Shown here: in pieces, positions 7,637 to 15,071 of the stretch
Numbering within the stretch: the first letter of the stretch is position 1
Layout: every line of letters begins with the position of its first letter
Source of the DNA: Oribacterium sp. NK2B42
GTDB taxonomy: Bacteria; Bacillota; Clostridia; Lachnospirales; Lachnospiraceae
Direction: 5' to 3'
NCBI RefSeq assembly: GCF_000424445.1
Contig: NZ_AUJX01000020.1
Coordinates: 1 to 64,000 of the forward strand
DNA length: 64,000 nt
Translations under genes and position numbers: made by a program
Notes under the pieces: model-generated
Database searches by the model: none
What the model saw: only the letters and a program-made list of their open reading frames with translations
Told to the model about the DNA's origin: nothing

Positions 7637-7665
7637 TAACAGTTCAGCCGGTGGACCATGGGGAC
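7637..7665. repeat. Second copy of the 29-bp dispersed repeat
   Basis: Positions 7637-7665 are exactly the inverse of 5317-5345. Together the two copies bracket the methyltransferase-STAS and phosphatase genes. A separate 8-bp stem (7675-7682 with 7697-7704) follows and may end the - strand hicB transcript. Confidence 0.8.
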
Positions 7666-7720
7666 AGAATGATGTACCCCTTCGATCGATTGACCTAAGG
7701 GGTATTAATGTTCTCAAACC

Positions 7721-8125
7721 TTAAGCATATCTCTCTGCCAAAGCATCCTGCAAAAACCGGGATACATTAAGATGTTCCTGCTCAGCACGCCGATTCATCC
7801 AGTTAGGAAGAGTTACATTACGTCTTACCATTTTGTTGTCATTCTTTCTGCGATACTCGTCAAAATCAATATCTACAAGAGTCTTGATTCCTTTACCAAC
7901 ATCAGCAAATGTTCCCTTCGAAACATCTATATCGTCAATATCAGACGGTTCAGGAACCGAGTCTCCATTATCTTGCATTGAAATCCCGGTTAAACCTATA
8001 GCATCTCTTGCCATAACGATGGCTTCCTGAATATTTTTAGCCTCAGTTAATATCTCAAGATCAGGTACTTCAATAAGAATATCATCTTTGTCTTTTGTTA
8101 AAATCACCGGATATACTGTAGTCAT
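7721..8125 (-). CDS. HicB-family antitoxin without HicA
   Basis: 134 residues. The N-terminal part (MTTVYPVILTKDKDDILIEVPDL) is the partial RNase-H-like HicB fold with the usual ARDAIG helix. The C-terminus (RRNVTLPNWMNRRAEQEHLNVSRFLQDAL) is a ribbon-helix-helix DNA-binding domain. HicB normally inhibits the HicA mRNA interferase and represses its operon. No HicA is found on either side, so this is a solitary copy. The start is set by GGAGG about 7 nt before ATG on the - strand; a longer in-frame start overlaps the -10 box. It is divergent from the MBL gene. Confidence 0.85.
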   Translation of the reverse strand: MTTVYPVILTKDKDDILIEVPDLEILTEAKNIQEAIVMARDAIGLTGISMQDNGDSVPEPSDIDDIDVSKGTFADVGKGIKTLVDIDFDEYRRKNDNKMVRRNVTLPNWMNRRAEQEHLNVSRFLQDALAERYA

Positions 8126-8146
8126 TTCACGCCCTCCATTTTCAAT

Positions 8147-8175
8147 ATTATACACATTTCATACACACTGGTCAA
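8147..8175 (-). promoter_or_regulatory. Sigma-A promoter for hicB
   Basis: On the - strand, TTGACC (8175-8170), an exact 17-bp spacer and TATAAT (8152-8147). This is close to consensus and lies immediately upstream of the HicB ribosome binding site. Confidence 0.8.
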
Positions 8176-8250
8176 ATCGCAAAAATTCATTTTCTGTACA
8201 TCAAATGTCTGCTATAATCCTTTGAAAGCAAAATACAATCAGGTGATAAA

Positions 8251-9381
8251 ATGGAACAACTTGAATTTTCAAAAGAAATATTACCGGGAATTTACAGAGT
8301 CACCCTGACAGACAGAACCATTGAGCAGGGTGTCAGCGAAATACAGATCTTCATCATAAAAGGGAAGGAATCCGTGCATGACGGAAGAAGTATCATGATC
8401 GATACCGGATTTAACAATGATGCCTGCATGGAAAAGCTTACCTATGCACTTTTGGAGCTTGATATTTCCCCTGAAAAGCTCGATGTCTTTCTCACCCACA
8501 GACACCATGACCATTGCGGTCTGGCAGGCAGGTTCGCCAAGAATGGAGCACGCCTCTTTATGAACCGGATGGAAGAGCGCCATCCTTATGACTGTCTCGC
8601 CTACAAAGTAAGTGATGAGTCAGTGGAGGCTCAGAAAAAAGTTTTATATTCCTGCGGCATCACCCCTGACAAGACTCCGGAAGTATGGCAAGCTTTCAGA
8701 AATGTTTCCGACCGGGTACAGAAGCACGGTCAGTGGGTTCTTGCCATCTGGGGTTTTCCCTACAATGATGTGGAACCGGGAGATGTGTTCCGGTACGGAG
8801 ACTACGAGTTCGAAGCCTTCCCGCTGAAGGGTCACACCTACGGACAGATGGGCCTTAAGGACTATAAGCATAAACTGTTCTTCACAGCGGATCAGCTGAT
8901 TCATAAAGTTTCCCCCATCGTTGCCACCACCTATCCCGACGAACACCTTTTGCAGGGATTCTTTGATTCACTAAAGCATATAAAAGAAGAATGTCACGAC
9001 TGGACCATCATCCCTTCCCACGGCGAGATAATCGAGGATATAAGCGGAGACGTGGATAAGACTGTATTCAGCTATCTCAGCAAGGCAACCGATGTGAGAG
9101 ACCTTTTGAAAAGCATTAGCCAAACAGAAACGGGTTCCTCAAATGATGCAATGAATCATCGCCGGGACGAATCTGTTCACACAGCAAAAAATCACAGTCT
9201 AACCACCCATGAAATCTCGGAGAAGATATACAAATTCACCCGCCCTCCCGAGAACGACGACGAGTTCTTCCTATATAAAATGACTGTGACCAAAACCTAC
9301 AGTCTGCTGGAATATCTATACGGAATCGGCTTTATAGAAAGAGAGCTGAAGGACGGTATTTTTTATTGGAGTCTTAAATAA
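8251..9381 (+). CDS. MBL-fold metallo-hydrolase
   Basis: 376 residues. The zinc motif HRHHDHCG at 83-90, preceded by the MIDTGFNN strand (49-56), later GHTYGQMGL and the SHGE motif, define a metallo-beta-lactamase fold hydrolase. The C-terminal third has a helical extension with a winged-helix look, as in the LACTB2/YflN-like group; the substrate is unknown. The ATG follows AGGTGA (8241-8246), and a TATAAT at 8213-8218 is a possible -10. It ends 3 nt before the ABC-F gene, so the two are translationally coupled. Confidence 0.85.
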   Translation: MEQLEFSKEILPGIYRVTLTDRTIEQGVSEIQIFIIKGKESVHDGRSIMIDTGFNNDACMEKLTYALLELDISPEKLDVFLTHRHHDHCGLAGRFAKNGARLFMNRMEERHPYDCLAYKVSDESVEAQKKVLYSCGITPDKTPEVWQAFRNVSDRVQKHGQWVLAIWGFPYNDVEPGDVFRYGDYEFEAFPLKGHTYGQMGLKDYKHKLFFTADQLIHKVSPIVATTYPDEHLLQGFFDSLKHIKEECHDWTIIPSHGEIIEDISGDVDKTVFSYLSKATDVRDLLKSISQTETGSSNDAMNHRRDESVHTAKNHSLTTHEISEKIYKFTRPPENDDEFFLYKMTVTKTYSLLEYLYGIGFIERELKDGIFYWSLK

Positions 9382-9384
9382 AAC

Positions 9385-11256
9385 ATGGCACAAAACAACA
9401 TCATCACTATAGAACATTTATCCAAAGTATATACAGAAAGAAAGATCTTTGAGGATACCGACTTTTCCATGCTGGAGGGTGAAAAGGTGGCCCTCATAGG
9501 CATTAACGGAACCGGAAAATCAACGCTTTTGAAGATTGCTGCGGGAATAGAGGAGCCTGACGAGGGTAATATAGCAAAGCGGAGAAACCTCTCTGTCCGC
9601 TACCTTCCTCAAACTCCGGAATTCGATCCGGAGGACACCATACTTGAAGCCATTCTCCATGACAATGAGGGCAAGGAGCATGTCTGGAATCTGGAAACTG
9701 AAGCGAAAAAGTTCCTGTCTAAGCTTGGGGAGAATGATTACGAAAAGAAGATAGGCACCCTTTCGGGAGGTCAGAAAAAACGCGTTGCACTGGCAAGCAC
9801 TCTTTTGTCAACGGCAGATCTTCTGATCCTTGACGAGCCCACAAACCATCTTGACGGAGCCATGTCCGAGTGGCTGGAGGGTTACCTGAAAGGCTTCAGG
9901 GGTTCCCTCCTTATGGTAACCCACGACAGATATTTTCTTGATGAGATCTGTGACCGTATCGTGGAGCTTGATCAGGGAAAGCTCTACAGTTATAAGGCCA
10001 ATTATCAGGGATACCTGGAGCTTAAGGCAGAGCGAATGGATATAGCCCGGGCACAGGAACGCACCCGGCAAAACATCCTCCGTAACGAGCTTAAATGGGT
10101 AATGCGCGGCGCTAAGGCGAGAACCACGAAGCAAAAAGGTCGTCTGCAGCGTTACGAAAAGCTGTCCCAGATGCATGGTCCAACGGAAGAGGAAGAGATC
10201 AAGCTAAGCTCCATTAAGACCCGTCTCGGTAAATCCACCATCGAGATTGATGATGTTACAAAGGGCTTTGACGGACAGACCCTTATCGATCATTTCACCT
10301 ACAACTTCCTCCGGAATGACCGCATCGGCATCATCGGTCCCAACGGCGCCGGAAAATCAACTCTTATAAAAATGATCACCGGCTGGGAGACTCCGGATTC
10401 CGGAGAAATCCGTATCGGCCAGACCGTAAGGATAGGATATTTTTCTCAGGAAAATGAAGAGCTAGATGGTAATCAGCGTGTAATCGATGCCATGACCTCC
10501 ATCGCAGAGTACGTCCATACCACCGATGGTCTCGTCAGCGCCAGCAACATGCTGGATAAATTCCTTTTCCCACCTTCACAGCAATACATGAAGGTTGAAA
10601 AGCTGAGCGGAGGCGAGAAGCGCCGCCTGTACCTTCTGAGGGTTTTAATGTCTGCACCGAATGTCCTGATCCTGGACGAGCCTACCAATGACCTTGACAT
10701 CCGCACCATGACCATCCTGGAAGACTATCTCGACCACTTTGACGGAATAGTCATCACAGTATCACATGACAGATTTTTCCTTGACCGTGTTGTGAACCGG
10801 ATATTCTCCTTTGAAGGAAACGGTCATATATCTCAATACGAAGGTGGCTATACCGATTATCAGGTAGAGTACCTCCGGAGAAATCCCGATGCTGAAAGCG
10901 TATTTGCAAGCGCCGGTTCTATTTCAGGTGTCGGTAAATCCGTAAAAAATTCCGGTGATGAATCAGATAACCCCGATACAGCTAAGGGCAATGGTAAACA
11001 GAAGCGTTTTGTCGGCGAGCGAAAGCTTAAGATGACATATAAAGAACAAAGAGAATGGGAGACCATTGAAGCCGACATCGAAGCCGCCGAAGAAAAGGTT
11101 GCGGAACTGGACGAAGAAATCCTTAAATATGCCAAGGATTTCATCAAGTTAAATGAACTGACTCAGGAAAAAGAAAGGCTTGAAAACCTTCTGGCAGAAA
11201 AGATGGACCGATGGGAATATCTGTCTGATCTTAATGAGAGAATACAGTCACAGTGA
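9385..11256 (+). CDS. ABC-F family ATPase (Uup-like)
   Basis: 623 residues with two ABC domains and no membrane segments. The first has GINGTGKST (about 38-46) and LSGGQKKRVALA with LDEPTNHLD; the second has GPNGAGKST and LSGGEKRRLYLLR with LDEPTNDLD. A charged inter-domain linker (AQERTRQNILRNELKWVMRGAKARTTKQKGR) and a C-terminal coiled coil are characteristic of Uup. ABC-F proteins act on the ribosome E site or, for Uup, in ribosome rescue and assembly and in DNA transposition control. It is not clearly an antibiotic-resistance type. Start is 3 nt after the MBL stop. Confidence 0.92.
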   Translation: MAQNNIITIEHLSKVYTERKIFEDTDFSMLEGEKVALIGINGTGKSTLLKIAAGIEEPDEGNIAKRRNLSVRYLPQTPEFDPEDTILEAILHDNEGKEHVWNLETEAKKFLSKLGENDYEKKIGTLSGGQKKRVALASTLLSTADLLILDEPTNHLDGAMSEWLEGYLKGFRGSLLMVTHDRYFLDEICDRIVELDQGKLYSYKANYQGYLELKAERMDIARAQERTRQNILRNELKWVMRGAKARTTKQKGRLQRYEKLSQMHGPTEEEEIKLSSIKTRLGKSTIEIDDVTKGFDGQTLIDHFTYNFLRNDRIGIIGPNGAGKSTLIKMITGWETPDSGEIRIGQTVRIGYFSQENEELDGNQRVIDAMTSIAEYVHTTDGLVSASNMLDKFLFPPSQQYMKVEKLSGGEKRRLYLLRVLMSAPNVLILDEPTNDLDIRTMTILEDYLDHFDGIVITVSHDRFFLDRVVNRIFSFEGNGHISQYEGGYTDYQVEYLRRNPDAESVFASAGSISGVGKSVKNSGDESDNPDTAKGNGKQKRFVGERKLKMTYKEQREWETIEADIEAAEEKVAELDEEILKYAKDFIKLNELTQEKERLENLLAEKMDRWEYLSDLNERIQSQ

Positions 11257-11395
11257 AAATGCTTTTATTAAAAAGGCGCAGGCTTAGTTGTGGCTCCTCG
11301 AAAATCGTAGTGCCGGGGTCCGATCTGCGTCAAATTAAATATCGGGCATATTTTTACAAATAATTATTAATTTTTAATTATTTTCTCCCAATCTA
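11257..11395. other. Gene-free stretch after ABC-F
   Basis: No ORF is convincing. A GCGCAG/CTGCGT pair (about 11277 and 11329) could form a large hairpin that may end the ABC-F transcript, but there is no clean T-run. The remainder is AT-rich. Confidence 0.3.
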
Positions 11396-11425
11396 TTGAC
11401 ACACCACTATTCTTAAGATTACAAT
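11396..11425 (+). promoter_or_regulatory. Sigma-A-type promoter for a possible small RNA
   Basis: TTGACA (11396-11401), 18-bp spacer, TACAAT (11420-11425). No start codon with a ribosome binding site follows before the hairpin at 11514-11541. Confidence 0.55.
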
Positions 11426-11431
11426 GGCATT

Positions 11432-11548
11432 AGTCACAAAAGTTGACTTTTTTAACAAATCAGAACAGTGGGGAAACCTATTTTAGTTCTATTTCTTTTT
11501 TTCCTTTCTTTTCAAGAAGACAGCCCCTCGGGGCTGTCTTCCTGTTTC
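11432..11548 (+). ncRNA. Possible small RNA of about 115 nt
   Basis: The stretch runs from the predicted start after the promoter at 11396-11425 to a strong GC-rich hairpin (GAAGACAGCCCC with its inverse, about 11514-11541). A small AAAAGT/ACTTTT hairpin lies near the 5' end and a pyrimidine-rich single strand in the middle. There is no ORF. The T-run after the hairpin is poor, so termination is uncertain. It matches no small RNA that I recognise. Confidence 0.3.
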
Positions 11549-11629
11549 TAAAACTTTTTGAGGTATCCCGTTTGAAAATGGATATTCCCCGATACCGGCT
11601 TATGTGTACCTGATGATTCAAAAAACATC

Positions 11630-11658
11630 TTGACGAACCTTTCCAGCTTTGCTATTAT
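11630..11658 (+). promoter_or_regulatory. Promoter of tRNA-Ser
   Basis: TTGACG (11630-11635), 17-bp spacer, TATTAT (11653-11658), 15 nt before the mature 5' end of the tRNA. Confidence 0.75.
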
Positions 11659-11672
11659 GATGGAGCAATTTT

Positions 11673-11757
11673 GACGAGGTGTGATAATTGGTAGTCGGCC
11701 AGCCTGGAAAGTTGGTGCCCGTTTTACGGGTTGTGAGTTCGAGTCTCATCCTCGTCG
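11673..11757 (+). tRNA. tRNA-Ser(GGA)
   Basis: Class II tRNA with acceptor stem GACGAGG/CCTCGTC, anticodon stem CCAGC/GTTGG around loop CTGGAAA (anticodon GGA, reading UCC and UCU), a long variable arm (CCCGTTTTACGGG) and a T-arm with loop TTCGAGT. The discriminator base is G, as seryl-tRNAs have. CCA is not encoded. It has its own promoter and terminator. Confidence 0.93.
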
Positions 11758-11764
11758 CTTAAAG

Positions 11765-11792
11765 AAACCGGTTCAAAAGAACCGGTTTTTTT
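11765..11792 (+). terminator. Terminator of tRNA-Ser
   Basis: A 10-bp stem AAACCGGTTC/GAACCGGTTT with a short loop, followed by T-run. Confidence 0.85.
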
Positions 11793-11931
11793 GTTATAAT
11801 CATTTAAAAATTTGTATAGATAAAAGGCATAAAGAGACAGGTTCAAATCCATCGACCCATTTCCGGGTCTCAGACTTTCCATTCATGGTTTTGGGCTAAA
11901 GCATTATGCCGTAAAAGCAGGAGAATCTTAC

Positions 11932-13809
11932 GTGATTATTTTAGTTGATTTTGAAAACACCCATGTATCCGGGCTTGAAGGATACGAGTACCTTGACGAC
12001 AATGATACTTTGGTAATGTACTACAGTGATGACAACAGTGCCGTAACAAAGGGCATGGTAAATGACCTGAAGAAACGAAATGTTCATGTCAGCCTTGTAA
12101 AGCTCTTGAAGCAGCACAGTAATGCTCTCGACATGTACATTGCCTCAACCACCGGAATGTTCCTTGAATCCGGTGAGAAGATCTGCATAGTTTCAAAAGA
12201 CAAGGGTTATGCAGCTGTACGTGATTTCTGGCACAGCCTGAGAGGAGCAGAGATACTTCTGGGAGAAACCATCAAGGAATGTCTCCTGAGTTCAGAGAAG
12301 AATGATGACGAGCGTATCCGCCTTTGTAAGGAAAGATCCCAGAAAACAAATCTTGTGGATGCATTCGCAACCATGAATACCATACCCACAAGACCTACCC
12401 TCAGTAAGGCAAACCGTAGAAGACGAGGACAGAGCATTAACTTTACAGAGGTTACAGAACCTGCTTCTCTTATTCCGAATCCGCTTATGATGGAAACACC
12501 GGCTGACCAGCTTGCCAAACAGATGAAGGATCAGGCCGCAGAACTTGCTCAGGAAAGCAAGTCTTCCGGGAACAAAAATCCCGATAACAATTCAAATAAA
12601 GAAGCTGCCGGAGAATCAGCAGGAGGATCAGATAAAAAAAATCGTGTCAGATCCGAGAAAAACTCAAAGAATTCAGACAAGACCGGTATTAAGGATGCCT
12701 CAGACAAGGCCAACGCTTCAAACTCCGGTGATAACCTGAAAAAAGAATCAGCTCAGGAAAAGCCAAAAGCTCTGATCAAATCTGCGCCCGAGAAAACGGC
12801 TATTATACCGAGACCCGAACAGAGAACCGCTCTCGCAAAAACAGAACCGAAATTCGATCCGAACCGTGTTCAGTTCGTTTATGATCCGGCTTCCCATTCC
12901 ATGAAGAGGGTGGAAAGCGTTTTTGATAAAAAGGAGCAGGAAACCGAAGCTCAGACCACTGATGTAAAAGCAGAGGCACAGGCAACTGCCGGGGATAGCT
13001 CAATCCCCCTTGCAGAAACCTCACCGGAGGCCGATACACCGGTTACCATTGCAGCAACTGATGAGTCCCCATCTGCTAATGCAAAGTCCGGGAAACCTGA
13101 TGAAGAAAAAATAACGATTGAAACCACCGATGATACAACCAATGCAATTATGGCATCCGGTGCTGCTACCGAAGAAAATACATTTCAGGTTCAGACTGAA
13201 GATTCTTCGAAACCAGAGAAGAAGTCCTCCAAAAAATCTTCATCAGCAAAAACAAAAAAGTCCGAGAACAAAAAAACCGGCAGAAAAACTTCCAAGAAAA
13301 CAGAAGCTGAAGCTGCTGTAAAGTCAGAGCCTGTTTCCAATGAAGCCTCAAAGGACTCCGGTGAAAATCCAGAACCAGCTGCTCCCGTTTTAAAAGATGA
13401 AACTGAAAAGAAGGAAAAGCAGCAGCCCGTTAAGAACACTAAAAAGACCGCCGACAAGTCAAAACCGGCCAAGAGTAAAACCAGGGAAACAACAGATTCC
13501 GCTGCAGCTTCCGAAAAGGAAAAGAGTGACGGAAAAGCAGCTGAAAGCAAAGACTCATCCAGCTCTTCAAAAAACAGATCTTCTTCAAAAAAAGAATCAA
13601 AGGAGAAGGAAGTAATTGCGGTTTCCCCTGATATGGAGGCCTTACAGACAGAAGCCCTGACAAAATATGGTCTTACTGCCAATACACTTCATACCTACTA
13701 TGTTCGTCTCATGAAAGCCTATGGCAGGGAGCAGGGCCGCGAACTTTATGATGTCAGTAAAAAAGCCGTTCAGGAAGACATCAAAAAGAGGAAGGCCAGT
13801 AATGACTAA
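11932..13809 (+). CDS. PIN-like domain protein with a long charged low-complexity tail
   Basis: 625 residues, GTG start after GGAG. Residues 1-120 (VIILVDFENTHVSGLEG...ALDMYIASTTG...ICIVSKDKGYAAVRDFW) have the three acidic positions of PIN/NYN-type nucleases (DFEN, ALD, SKDKGY). Residues about 190-555 are low complexity, rich in Lys, Ser, Glu, Ala and Thr and probably unfolded. A short ordered C-terminus (about 560-620) contains LQTEALTKYGLTANTLHTYYVRLMKAYGREQG. PIN domains of this type are presumed RNases; whether this one cuts RNA is inference. No toxin-antitoxin partner lies nearby, and it stands between two tRNA genes. Confidence 0.78.
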   Translation: MIILVDFENTHVSGLEGYEYLDDNDTLVMYYSDDNSAVTKGMVNDLKKRNVHVSLVKLLKQHSNALDMYIASTTGMFLESGEKICIVSKDKGYAAVRDFWHSLRGAEILLGETIKECLLSSEKNDDERIRLCKERSQKTNLVDAFATMNTIPTRPTLSKANRRRRGQSINFTEVTEPASLIPNPLMMETPADQLAKQMKDQAAELAQESKSSGNKNPDNNSNKEAAGESAGGSDKKNRVRSEKNSKNSDKTGIKDASDKANASNSGDNLKKESAQEKPKALIKSAPEKTAIIPRPEQRTALAKTEPKFDPNRVQFVYDPASHSMKRVESVFDKKEQETEAQTTDVKAEAQATAGDSSIPLAETSPEADTPVTIAATDESPSANAKSGKPDEEKITIETTDDTTNAIMASGAATEENTFQVQTEDSSKPEKKSSKKSSSAKTKKSENKKTGRKTSKKTEAEAAVKSEPVSNEASKDSGENPEPAAPVLKDETEKKEKQQPVKNTKKTADKSKPAKSKTRETTDSAAASEKEKSDGKAAESKDSSSSSKNRSSSKKESKEKEVIAVSPDMEALQTEALTKYGLTANTLHTYYVRLMKAYGREQGRELYDVSKKAVQEDIKKRKASND

Positions 13810-13939
13810 TCACCTGATAAACTATTTGATCTTTAATTAATATGCTTATGTAACAGTACCGCCATGGATAGTTAAAACAAAATTTTTTATTTTTCCACTT
13901 GCCAAACCTGAATCTCTGTGCTAGTATACTTTTTGTTGC

Positions 13940-14023
13940 GCGGAGGTGCTGAAATTGGCAGACAGGCAAGACTAAGGATCTTGTGTCCGGTAGGACGTGT
14001 GGGTTCAAGTCCCATCCTCCGCA
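13940..14023 (+). tRNA. tRNA-Leu(AAG)
   Basis: Class II tRNA: acceptor GCGGAGG/CCTCCGC, anticodon stem CAAGA/TCTTG around loop CTAAGGA (anticodon AAG), variable arm TGTCCGGTAGGACG, T-arm GTGGG/CCCAT with loop TTCAAGT, discriminator A. CCA is not encoded. AAG reads CUU, the leucine codon that is frequent in nearby highly expressed genes such as rpsB and tsf. Most bacteria use GAG here, so the A34 is noteworthy. Confidence 0.93.
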
Positions 14024-14029
14024 GATTAA

Positions 14030-14062
14030 AAAAACGGAAGTCAGATGACTTCCGTTTTTTTC
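14030..14062 (+). terminator. Terminator of tRNA-Leu
   Basis: Stem AAAACGGAAGTCA/TGACTTCCGTTTT with a two-base to four-base loop and a T-run. Confidence 0.85.
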
Positions 14063-14196
14063 GTTATACGGTAAAATAATATATACATCATAAATTCATC
14101 CGTAATGGGTAAATTCAGGCAGATTCTCGAAGAACCATTCCGGGATCTCTTTTCAGAGCAGTCCTGTAACCCGATAACGCAAAGGGAGAAACCATC

Positions 14197-14985
14197 ATGA
14201 ATGTTGCAATCATTACCGGTGCCAGTTCCGGCATGGGACATCGCATGGCAATAGAAATAAGAAACCAGATACCAAACGTTCAGGAATACTGGCTTTTCGG
14301 CCGCCGTAAGAACAGGCTTAAGGCTTTAAAAAAGACTCTTCGTAAGCCCTGCCGGCTTTTTGACGAGGACCTCACAAGCAGTGACTTTCTTTCAAAATAT
14401 AAACGGCTTTTATCTGATGAAAAGCCCAATATCGTATTTCTTGTCAATGCCGCCGGCTTCGGCAAGATTGGAAATATCCGTGATCTAAGCCTCAAGGATC
14501 AGCTTTCCATGATCGACCTCAATGTCCGTGCTCTTACAGGCATCTGCAAGCTGAGCCTCCCTTCTATGTCGGAGAATTCCAGGATCATAAACTTTGCCTC
14601 CAGCGCCGCCTTTCTCCCTCAGCCTGCATTTGCAGTGTACGCTGCCGGAAAAAGCTATGTGCTCAGTTTCTCAAGAAGTCTTAATGAAGAACTAAGGGGC
14701 ACAGGCTGTCATGTAACTGCCGTTTGTCCGGGGCCCGTAAAAACTGAATTTTTCGACATTGCCGAAACCACCGGAAAAATTCCGTTTTATAAGTATATAT
14801 TCATGGCAGACCCGAAAAAAGTTTGCAGGAAAGCCCTTATTGACAGCATAAACAAAGCAGATATTTCAGTATATGGTATGGGCATGAAGCTGGTCATGAT
14901 CCTCTCCAAGATCACACCGGTGCCACTCATATTTCTGGCCCTAAGGGTTATGAATTTTCTCGCCAAAGCAAAAAAGAAGCATTAG
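14197..14985 (+). CDS. Short-chain dehydrogenase/reductase
   Basis: 262 residues of a classical SDR. The cofactor loop is GASSGMG (8-14), followed by the FGRR basic pair that suggests NADP preference, NAAG in the middle, the catalytic serine in NFASSAA and the YAAGK active-site Tyr/Lys. PGPVKTEF is the usual motif after the active site. The C-terminal 30 residues are hydrophobic (MKLVMILSKITPVPLIFLALRVM), so membrane association is possible. The substrate is unknown. The ATG follows AAGGGAG. It appears to be transcribed alone or with the following pseudouridine synthase. Confidence 0.85.
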   Translation: MNVAIITGASSGMGHRMAIEIRNQIPNVQEYWLFGRRKNRLKALKKTLRKPCRLFDEDLTSSDFLSKYKRLLSDEKPNIVFLVNAAGFGKIGNIRDLSLKDQLSMIDLNVRALTGICKLSLPSMSENSRIINFASSAAFLPQPAFAVYAAGKSYVLSFSRSLNEELRGTGCHVTAVCPGPVKTEFFDIAETTGKIPFYKYIFMADPKKVCRKALIDSINKADISVYGMGMKLVMILSKITPVPLIFLALRVMNFLAKAKKKH

Positions 14986-15071
14986 CTGCTTATTTTTAAT
15001 GTCTCCGCCTCTAAAAATCAGAGCTAATCACCTATGCAGATGCCGAACATATACATCATAAGGAGTTATCT

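Noticed and set aside
11820-11880. GGTTCAAATCC and GACCC/GGGTC near 11840 as a tRNA fragment
   Set aside because: The T-loop-like string lacks a matching 5-bp stem and no acceptor strand follows.
13191-13682. Long - strand ORF opposite the PIN-domain gene
   Set aside because: It is a mirror of the low-complexity Lys/Ser/Glu coding tract; composition alone keeps the frame open.
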